Assembly (NCBI GenBank): GCA_001067655.1
Contig: JUNU01000155.1
Location: forward strand, 1 to 6,078
DNA from: Neisseria lactamica
Lineage (GTDB): Bacteria; Pseudomonadota; Gammaproteobacteria; Burkholderiales; Neisseriaceae
Reading direction: 5' to 3'
DNA length: 6,078 bases
Every line of letters starts with the position of its first letter. Within the stretch, counting starts at the first letter, position 1. Below the pieces are notes generated by a model. The model made no database searches, had not been told where the DNA came from, and was given only the letters and a program-made list of their open reading frames with translations. The translations under genes and the position numbers were made by a program. Below, piece by piece: positions 1-4,484 of the stretch.

Positions 1-49
1 TACGGCAAGGCGAGGCAACGCCGTACTGGTTTAAAGTTAATCCACTATA
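1..49. mobile_element. Correia element (CREE/NEMIS), right-hand half, cut by window edge
   Basis: Read on the minus strand, the segment begins TATAGTGGATTAAC at base 49 and continues through GTACGGCGTTGCCTCGCC, which I recognise as the terminal inverted repeat and inner part of the neisserial Correia repeat enclosed element. It ends in the TA dinucleotide (48-49) typical of insertion at TA. Bases 1-6 and 20-25 (TACGGC/GCCGTA) can pair. The element is incomplete because the window starts inside it. These MITEs have no genes of their own; family members can be cut by RNase III when transcribed and can supply outward promoters. It ends 36 bases before nqrM, so it probably sits between nqrM and its usual upstream partner nqrF, which is not visible here. 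Confidence 0.88.
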
Positions 50-73
50 TCCACGCACTCATATCCATCCCAC

Positions 74-78
74 AGGAA
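74..78 (+). promoter_or_regulatory. Ribosome binding site of nqrM
   Basis: AGGAA lies seven bases before the ATG at 86 and supports that start. It falls outside the Correia element, so the insertion left the translation signal intact. Confidence 0.6.
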
Positions 79-85
79 CACCATC

Positions 86-307
86 ATGAAAACCCTACTT
101 CTCACCTTCGGCCTCTTCCTCCTCGTCATTCTCGGCATGGCGGTCGGCTATATTTTCTCCAAGCGCACCATCAAAGGCAGTTGCGGCGGCATCTCCTCGT
201 TGGGCATGAAAAAAGTCTGCGACTGCGACACCCCGTGCGACACCCTGCAAAAGAAACTGGACGAACAGAAACAGCAGGAAAACAAAGGCATTACCGTCGA
301 TCATTGA
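86..307 (+). CDS. nqrM: Na+-NQR maturation protein NqrM (DUF539 family)
   Basis: A 73-aa protein needed to assemble the sodium-pumping NADH:quinone reductase. In studied bacteria NqrM is a small inner-membrane protein whose cysteines are thought to help deliver iron to the membrane Fe centre held by NqrD and NqrE. Seen here: one N-terminal transmembrane helix (about residues 3-23, rich in Leu, Phe, Val), a short basic stretch (K26-K30), then the family signature KGSCGG with Cys33 and a CDCDTPCD motif with Cys45, Cys47 and Cys51. The tail (55-73) is charged and probably helical. The length is normal for the family. The start is supported by AGGAA seven bases upstream. nqrM usually follows nqrF; here the sequence directly upstream is a Correia element, so the link to an nqr operon is inferred. 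The gene is closed by a DUS hairpin at 359-401. Confidence 0.92.
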   Translation: MKTLLLTFGLFLLVILGMAVGYIFSKRTIKGSCGGISSLGMKKVCDCDTPCDTLQKKLDEQKQQENKGITVDH

Positions 308-358
308 TTCTTGCCCGAATCAGGTTCAGCCTTTCAAAGCTTTGAGCTTGGCAACACA

Positions 359-401
359 AAAGGTCGTCTGAAACCTTGTTTTAGGGTTTCAGACGACCTT
401 T
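359..401 (+). terminator. DUS-pair hairpin terminator after nqrM
   Basis: A perfect 17-bp inverted repeat (359-375 with 385-401) around a 9-base loop. The arms carry the 12-mer DUS at 361-372 and its complement at 388-399. The 3' arm ends in TTT and is followed by ATTTT, so it can act as a rho-independent terminator for nqrM, about 50 bases after the stop. The run of A before the 5' arm gives a weak T-tract in the other direction too. Confidence 0.85.
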
Positions 402-467
402 ATTTTGAAGGTATCGCTGTTTTTGGGAAGCAGATAACGATTTATCGAAGCTACTCAAATTGCCGTT

Positions 468-487
468 ATTCCCGCGCAGGCGGGGAT
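468..487. repeat. dRS3-like neisserial repeat
   Basis: ATTCCC, eight bases, then GGGGAT. This differs at one position from the neisserial dRS3 consensus ATTCCCN8GGGAAT. In Neisseria, dRS3 copies are frequent between genes and can serve as integration sites for filamentous phage or as parts of larger repeat arrays. Only a single copy is present here, with no neighbouring RS repeats. The rest of 402-533 shows nothing else recognisable. Confidence 0.6.
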
Positions 488-533
488 GACTGAACAGATA
501 TTTCCAATATCGATTACGATACCGAATTCGCCG

Positions 534-580
534 AAAAGGTCGTCTGAAAAACTCGAAATCCGTTTTTCAGACGACCTTTT
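534..580 (-). terminator. DUS-pair hairpin terminator after relA
   Basis: A perfect 19-bp inverted repeat (534-552 with 562-580) with a 9-base loop. The DUS is at 537-548 and its complement at 566-577. It starts 10 bases beyond the relA stop codon, and on the minus strand the second arm ends in TTTT, so it is the relA terminator. The plus-strand reading also ends in five T, so it could act in both directions between the converging nqrM and relA. Confidence 0.87.
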
Positions 581-589
581 TGTTCCATC

Positions 590-2803
590 TTACAACCTCG
601 TTACGCTCAAGACGCCTTTGACGTCACCGAGGCTGGCGAGGACGCGCGGGAGGTCGTTGACTTGTTTGACTTCCAGCGTGAACCTCATGCTGGCTTCCAA
701 GTCGCGGGACTGGGTTTGCACGGCGGTAACGTTGAGTTTGTGGCGGGCGAGTGCATCGGATACGTCGCGTAAAAGCCCTGAGCGGTCTTGGGCGCGGATT
801 TCGACATCGACGGCGAACACTTGTCCTTCCTGCAATGCCGCCCAGCTCGCGTCCAGCACTTTTTCAGGCGCTTGTTCAGCGAGGTGTTGGAAAGACGGGC
901 AGGTTTTGCGGTGTACCGAAATGCCGCGTTCGCGGGTAACGAAGCCGACAATATCGTCGGGCGGCGCGGGTTTGCAGCATTTGGCAAGCGTGGTCATCAG
1001 CCCGTCTTCACCGTCGATGAGCACACCCGTTTTGCCGCCTTTTTTAATTTTGGACTGTTTGACGATGGTGGTTTCGCTGACAGGCACGGGCGGCGGTTCG
1101 TTCAGCGTGCCGCAGGCTTTCTGGATGGCGCGGTTGGAAATTTCGCCTTGTCCGACGGCGGTATAAAGGTCGTCGAGTTTTTTGAAGCCGAGGTTTTCGG
1201 CAAGCTCTTGCAGGTTGGGTTTAGGCGTGAGTTTGGCAAGCTGCTTGTCGAGTTGGACGCGGCCTTCTTCGCGCACGGTGTCGGCGTTTTGCTGACGGAT
1301 GTAGGCGCGGATTTTGCTGATTGCCTTGCTGGATTTGACCCAGCCTTCGTAGAGCCAGTTGACGGAAGGATGCCCTTCTTTGGCGGTAATGATTTCGACG
1401 CGTTGTCCGTTTTCGAGCGGGGTGGACAGCGGCACGATTTGCCCTTCGACTTTTGCGCCGCGGCAACGGTCGCCGATGCTGCTGTGCAAGGCGTAGGCGA
1501 AGTCGATGGGGGTTGCGCCCGTAGGCAGGGAGAGGACTTTGCCGTGCGGGGTCAGGACGTAAATCGTATCGTTGAAAAGCTCGGTTTTGAAGGCGGCGGC
1601 GAGGTCTTCCTTGCCGCTTTCCGCCATGTTTTCGCGCCAGTCCAAGAGTTGGCGCAACCAGGCGATTTTTTGTTCGTAGGCGGAATCGCCCTTGCCGCCC
1701 TCTTTGTAACGCCAGTGGGCGGCGACACCGAATTCGTTGAATTGGTGCATATCGAAAGTGCGGATTTGCACTTCCACGCCTTTGTCTTCCGGGCCAACGA
1801 TGACGGTGTGCAAACTTTTATAGCCGTTGCCTTTTGGGTTGGCGATGTAGTCGTCGAACTCGCCGGGGATGGGCTGCCAGAGGCTGTGGACGATACCCAG
1901 CGTGGTGTAACACTCGGGTACGGTATCAACCAGAATCCGCACGGCGCGGATGTCAAAGAGGCCGTCGAAGCTGAGTTTTTTCTTCACCATTTTTTTGTAA
2001 ATGGAGTAGATGTGTTTCGGGCGGCCGGCGACTTCGAAATGGACATTGTATTTCTTGAGTTCACCGCGCAGGATGTTGAGGAAGTTTTCGATATATTCGA
2101 GGCGTTCGGTGCGTTTTTCGTCCAAAAGCAGCGCGATTTCGCGGTATTTTTCGGGTTCTTGATGGCGGAAGCCGAGGTCTTCGAGCTGCCATTTGAGCTG
2201 CCACACGCCCAAACGGTTGGCGAGCGGGGCGAAGATGTCGAGGGTTTCTTTGGCGACGGCGCGTTTTTCGGGGCTGTCGGGAACCTCGCTGAGGAACTGC
2301 ATGGTGCAGGTGCGCATGGCGAGTTTGATCAACACGACGCGGATGTCGGTAACCATCGCCAGCAGCATTTTACGCATGGTTTCGGCTTGCTGGGCGCGCT
2401 CTTCAGGCGTGGCGAGGCTGTCTACTCGGGCGAAGTGGGTGAGCTTCTGCACTTCGTCCACACCTTTGACCAACTCGGCGACGGTGCTGTTGCAGCGTTC
2501 GGAAACCAAGAGGTTCCAGTCGGGGACGTAGCGTCCGATGTCGGCAAGCAGCGTCGCGGCGACGGCATCGGGGAGCAGGTCGAGTTCATTGACCATCTGC
2601 GCTGCGCCGAGCAAATGGTCGAGCAGCGGTTCGCCATACGGCGTGGCGGCATCGGCGGGATAGTGTTCCTGCGCCAGCGACCATGCGGTACCGATGAGGT
2701 TTTTATCGTTGTCCGGCAGCGCGGCGCAGTAGCTGTCGAACCATTCGCGCAATTCTTGCGGAGTCGCGCTTTGCGTGTCTTGAATCGGGCTGGTGTTGGT
2801 CAT
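590..2803 (-). CDS. relA: RelA, GTP pyrophosphokinase ((p)ppGpp synthetase I)
   Basis: A 737-aa RelA/SpoT-family long alarmone synthetase that moves pyrophosphate from ATP to GTP/GDP, making (p)ppGpp when ribosomes hold uncharged tRNA. Domains: degenerate hydrolase region (about 40-200), where the catalytic His-Asp is lost (TLLADIG at 84-90); synthetase (about 240-370) with GRPKHIYSIYKK at 260-271, DIRAVRI at 284-290 and EFDD at 315-318; TGS (about 408-470); helical linker; Cys/His motif with C609, C610, H631 and C635; C-terminal ACT (about 661-737). EFDD instead of the RxKD of bifunctional enzymes, together with the dead HD site, marks a synthesis-only RelA; a separate SpoT should exist elsewhere. 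The ATG at 2803 is chosen because the frame, although open to 3061, would otherwise run into grxB with non-family residues. An extended -10 lies upstream. The gene stands alone, divergent from grxB and convergent with nqrM. Confidence 0.96.
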   Translation of the reverse strand: MTNTSPIQDTQSATPQELREWFDSYCAALPDNDKNLIGTAWSLAQEHYPADAATPYGEPLLDHLLGAAQMVNELDLLPDAVAATLLADIGRYVPDWNLLVSERCNSTVAELVKGVDEVQKLTHFARVDSLATPEERAQQAETMRKMLLAMVTDIRVVLIKLAMRTCTMQFLSEVPDSPEKRAVAKETLDIFAPLANRLGVWQLKWQLEDLGFRHQEPEKYREIALLLDEKRTERLEYIENFLNILRGELKKYNVHFEVAGRPKHIYSIYKKMVKKKLSFDGLFDIRAVRILVDTVPECYTTLGIVHSLWQPIPGEFDDYIANPKGNGYKSLHTVIVGPEDKGVEVQIRTFDMHQFNEFGVAAHWRYKEGGKGDSAYEQKIAWLRQLLDWRENMAESGKEDLAAAFKTELFNDTIYVLTPHGKVLSLPTGATPIDFAYALHSSIGDRCRGAKVEGQIVPLSTPLENGQRVEIITAKEGHPSVNWLYEGWVKSSKAISKIRAYIRQQNADTVREEGRVQLDKQLAKLTPKPNLQELAENLGFKKLDDLYTAVGQGEISNRAIQKACGTLNEPPPVPVSETTIVKQSKIKKGGKTGVLIDGEDGLMTTLAKCCKPAPPDDIVGFVTRERGISVHRKTCPSFQHLAEQAPEKVLDASWAALQEGQVFAVDVEIRAQDRSGLLRDVSDALARHKLNVTAVQTQSRDLEASMRFTLEVKQVNDLPRVLASLGDVKGVLSVTRL

Positions 2804-2837
2804 GATGGTGTCTTTTCGTTTCGATAAAAACAGGTTT

Positions 2838-2846
2838 ATTGTAACA
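2838..2846 (-). promoter_or_regulatory. Putative relA promoter (extended -10)
   Basis: On the minus strand TGTTACAAT gives an extended -10 (TG, one base, TACAAT with 5 of 6 matches), placing a start near 2831 and a leader of roughly 28 nt. No good -35 sits at the usual spacing, as is common for extended -10 promoters. Base matching only. Confidence 0.45.
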
Positions 2847-2890
2847 GGTTGTAAAGCGGATTTGCGGGCTGTTGTATGTAAGCGGGTTGT

Positions 2891-2902
2891 TTCAGACGAC
2901 CT
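2891..2902 (-). repeat. Single DNA uptake sequence between relA and grxB
   Basis: TTCAGACGACCT is an exact reverse-complement DUS with no partner nearby, so it is not a terminator. It lies in the divergent promoter region, between weak -35-like (TTGTTT, 2887-2892) and -10-like (TATGGT, 2910-2915) matches that could serve grxB. Confidence 0.85.
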
Positions 2903-2937
2903 TAAATGATATGGTTCGTCCGTTTGATGAACATGAA

Positions 2938-2943
2938 AAGGAG
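2938..2943 (+). promoter_or_regulatory. Strong ribosome binding site of grxB
   Basis: AAGGAG, six bases before the ATG at 2950. This is the best Shine-Dalgarno match in the window. It fixes the grxB start at 2950 rather than at the in-frame ATG at 2872. Confidence 0.85.
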
Positions 2944-2949
2944 TATCCG

Positions 2950-3591
2950 ATGAAGCTGTATATTTACGACCATTGCCCGTTTTGCGTGCGTGCGCGGATG
3001 GCGGCTGGGCTGTTTGGCGCGGACGTTGAAGAAGTCGTGCTGGCAAACGACGACGAGGCAACGCCGATCGGCATGATCGGCGCGAAACAAGTGCCCATCC
3101 TGCAAAAAGAAGACGGTTCGTTTATGGGCGAGAGTTTGGACGTTGTCCGCTATCTTGACCGCGAGGGTCGTCTGAAAGATGAAACCCGCCCCGAAATCCA
3201 GGCATGGTTGGACAAAGTGGGCGAATACAACCTGAAACTCGTCCAGCCGCGCGTGATCAAACTCGAGCTGCCCGAATTTGAAACGCCGGAAGCGGTAAAA
3301 TATTTCACGGACAAAAAAGAGAAAAGCATCGGCAGCTTCGCCGCCAATTTGGAGAAAACCGGTCAGTATGTGCAACGGCTGAACGGGGATTTGGCGGAAC
3401 TGGAAACGCTGATGACAAAAGGCGGAGCAGGCTTGAACGGCGAAATCGGCATGGAAGACATATTGGTGTTCCCGATATTGCGCAACCTGACCGTCGTGCG
3501 CGGTGTCGAATGGCCGCAGAAGATTATGGACTACCTGCTGCGCATGAGCGAAGCATCGGGTGTGCCGCTGTATTTCGACCGCGCCTTGTAA
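2950..3591 (+). CDS. grxB: Glutaredoxin 2 (GrxB)
   Basis: A 213-aa glutathione-dependent oxidoreductase of the Grx2 family, which has a GST-like two-domain fold unlike the small classic glutaredoxins. It should act in the cytoplasm on protein disulfides and glutathione mixed disulfides. Seen here: the N-terminal opening MKLYIYDHCPFC is very close to E. coli Grx2, with active-site Cys9 and Cys12 (CPFC where E. coli has CPYC). KQVPIL at 46-51 carries the cis-proline (P49), and GESLD (60-64) is the glutathione-binding turn. The C-terminal helical domain (about 75-213) keeps YFTDKKEKSIGSF and the FPILRNLTVV stretch. Length matches the family (about 215 aa). The start is set by AAGGAG at 2938. It ends with a double stop (TAATAA). 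A DUS variant is embedded in codons 72-76. Divergent from relA and monocistronic, with a DUS terminator 22 bases after the stop. Confidence 0.96.
   Translation: MKLYIYDHCPFCVRARMAAGLFGADVEEVVLANDDEATPIGMIGAKQVPILQKEDGSFMGESLDVVRYLDREGRLKDETRPEIQAWLDKVGEYNLKLVQPRVIKLELPEFETPEAVKYFTDKKEKSIGSFAANLEKTGQYVQRLNGDLAELETLMTKGGAGLNGEIGMEDILVFPILRNLTVVRGVEWPQKIMDYLLRMSEASGVPLYFDRAL
3165..3176 (+). repeat. DNA uptake sequence inside grxB (11/12 match)
   Basis: GGGTCGTCTGAA matches the local DUS at 11 of 12 bases (first base G instead of A). It is read in frame as Gly73-Arg74-Leu75-Lys76, in the turn between the thioredoxin domain and the helical domain, where the residues should tolerate it. Confidence 0.7.
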
Positions 3592-3613
3592 TAACCGAAT
3601 CCGCCGGATAAAA

Positions 3614-3662
3614 CAAACGGAAAGGTCGTCTGAAAACAGTTTTCAGACGACCTTTCCGTTTG
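3614..3662 (+). terminator. DUS-pair hairpin terminator after grxB
   Basis: A perfect 23-bp inverted repeat (3614-3636 with 3640-3662) around only three bases. The DUS is at 3623-3634 and its complement at 3642-3653. It is the longest and tightest stem in the window. No T-run follows the full stem, but TTT lies at the end of the DUS part of the arm (3653-3655). It follows the grxB stop by 22 bases and is the likely terminator; the symmetry would allow action from the other side. Confidence 0.8.
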
Positions 3663-3717
3663 CGCCCGCCCTACCTTCCGGGAGTGAATGGAATCAGGCG
3701 GAACAAGCATGGCGAGA

Positions 3718-3765
3718 AATTGTTGATGTATGACCCCGAACAGATCGGGTGATACATCAATAATT
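3718..3765 (-). terminator. AT-rich hairpin terminator of the small lipoprotein gene
   Basis: Outer stem 3718-3731 with 3752-3765 (14 bp including one G-T pair), a G-G mismatch, then an inner ACCCGA/TCGGGT stem with one bulged C and a 5-base loop. On the minus strand it begins 12 bases after the lipoprotein stop and its arm ends in AATTT. Unlike the other terminators in the window it contains no DUS. Between it and the grxB terminator (3663-3717) I see nothing. Confidence 0.6.
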
Positions 3766-3776
3766 CCTAGCTGTGC

Positions 3777-4025
3777 TTATTGTGCGGCAGGTGCAGAAGC
3801 AGCGGCAGCGGCTGCGCCTTCAGCGGCGCTGCGTTGGTAGCCTTTGTCTTTCATACATGCATCGAACACAGCGCGGTCTTGGTTTGCACCGGAAGCTTGT
3901 TGACATTGAGCGATTGCCTCTTCAACGCTTACGCTAGGGGTTTTAGCTTCTTCAGTAGTTTTGCTGCTAGAGCAGGCACCCAGCATCAGGCTTGCAGCGG
4001 CAACGGCGATCAATAAAGTTTTCAT
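3777..4025 (-). CDS. Small lipoprotein of unknown function
   Basis: An 82-aa predicted lipoprotein; I do not recognise a named family. Seen here: a Lys-containing n-region (MKT), a hydrophobic core (4-15) and a lipobox LGAC at 15-18, so Cys18 should be lipidated after signal peptidase II cleavage. The mature protein begins CSSSK, which lacks the Asp+2 inner-membrane retention signal, so outer-membrane sorting is the default expectation. The core (about 32-65) has Cys41 and Cys57, 16 residues apart, in a pattern ending FDACMKDKGY; such a pair could form a periplasmic disulfide. The last 16 residues are almost all Ala with Ser and Pro, a likely disordered tail. The start at 4025 is chosen over an upstream ATG at 4094 because it gives a proper signal peptide and has TAGGAA upstream. 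Monocistronic, facing away from the helicase gene. Confidence 0.82.
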   Translation of the reverse strand: MKTLLIAVAAASLMLGACSSSKTTEEAKTPSVSVEEAIAQCQQASGANQDRAVFDACMKDKGYQRSAAEGAAAAAASAPAAQ

Positions 4026-4052
4026 GTCGTATATTCCTATTGTGATTGATGG

Positions 4053-4081
4053 TTTACAGCGCAAATTTGCGTCTGTCTCAA
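4053..4081 (-). promoter_or_regulatory. Putative promoter of the lipoprotein gene with palindromic spacer
   Basis: On the minus strand TTGAGA (4076-4081, 5 of 6 to the -35 consensus), a 17-base spacer and TGTAAA (4053-4058, 4 of 6 to the -10). The start would fall near 4046, leaving a leader of about 20 nt. The spacer contains the perfect 12-bp palindrome CGCAAATTTGCG at 4060-4071, a possible operator. Predicted from base matching only. Confidence 0.4.
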
Positions 4082-4283
4082 AACAGAGTCTCATCAGTAC
4101 GATTTAGTTTCATTTACATATGAAAGGTTTTGATAAGTTTGAACTATGACAGTAAATGCCGTCAGGAAATGATAAGCGGTTTCAAAAATTTAAGAGACAT
4201 AAACGCCGCCGGCATGGCAATGTAAAAAATCCCCTTTCCACTCCGGCAACACCGCCCAATCCCAACGCCCCGACCGCCTGCCG
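4082..4283. other. Divergent intergenic stretch with no recognised gene
   Basis: Part of the 459-base gap between the lipoprotein and helicase starts. The left part (about 4082-4200) is AT-rich and the right part is C-rich. Open frames cross it on both strands, but they have no family resemblance, and the plus-strand one runs through the helicase promoter-like and DUS sequences. I see no tRNA, no DUS and no long inverted repeat within this part. Confidence 0.5.
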
Positions 4284-4313
4284 TTGGGCGGCGCAAGGGT
4301 TTTATGGCATAAT
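4284..4313 (+). promoter_or_regulatory. Putative promoter of the DEAD-box helicase gene
   Basis: CATAAT at 4308-4313 matches the -10 at 5 of 6 and is preceded by TG at the extended -10 position (4305-4306). TTGGGC (4284-4289) is a weak -35 at 18 bases. The start would be near 4320, giving a leader of about 165 nt before the ATG at 4485. Confidence 0.5.
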
Positions 4314-4319
4314 CGCGCT

Positions 4320-4484
4320 TACCTTTCCATACCGCAGAGACCACATCCCCACTTCTGCGGTTTGCCGTAAACCGGCCGCACACTTTGCCGGCGGCATCCT
4401 ATCAAATACACAATCAAAACATCCTCCCGTTTCAGACGACCCCATGCGGCATTCCGCATCCCGTCCGGACAGAAAGATACCGCC
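4320..4484 (+). promoter_or_regulatory. Long structured 5' leader of the helicase gene
   Basis: Predicted untranslated leader holding three short inverted repeats in order: ACCGCAGA/TCTGCGGT (4331-4338 with 4354-4361), CCGGC/GCCGG (4372-4376 with 4387-4391), and a tight hairpin ATGCGG-CATT-CCGCAT (4444-4459) 25 bases before the start codon. An 11/12 reverse DUS (4431-4442) touches the last hairpin. The ribosome site is poor (AGAAAG at 4471-4476, 8 bases before the ATG). Leader control of RNA helicase genes is known in other bacteria; here it is only suggested by length and pairing, and it matches no riboswitch class I know. Confidence 0.35.
4431..4442 (-). repeat. Single DNA uptake sequence in helicase leader (11/12 match)
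   Basis: TTCAGACGACCC is the reverse complement of GGGTCGTCTGAA, the same one-base variant that occurs inside grxB. It has no inverted partner and lies two bases before the ATGCGG hairpin, so it is not part of a terminator. Confidence 0.7.

Noticed and set aside
311..493. A 60-codon plus-strand frame after nqrM
   Set aside because: It runs through the DUS terminator and the dRS3-like repeat and has no ribosome site. It is a chance frame.
788..2827. A 679-codon open frame on the plus strand, antisense to relA
   Set aside because: Its protein is compositionally odd (rich in Phe, Val, Asp, Gly) with no domain I recognise, and it mirrors relA. A GC-rich gene with biased third positions often leaves the opposite strand open, whereas relA is full length with all motifs.
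2872..2949. A 26-residue N-terminal extension of grxB from ATG 2872
   Set aside because: Glutaredoxin 2 begins MKLYIYDH, and AAGGAG sits six bases before the ATG at 2950. The extension would run through the DUS.
2804..3061. An 86-residue N-terminal extension of relA to an upstream ATG at 3061
   Set aside because: It would overlap grxB on the other strand and cross both promoters and the DUS; its residues are not RelA-like. The family start MTNTSPIQDT fits 2803.
4162..4383. A minus-strand frame starting MCGRF, like the catalytic start of SRAP/YedK proteins
   Set aside because: Only the first five residues match; the remaining 68 show no SRAP motif, and the frame is antisense to the helicase promoter and leader.
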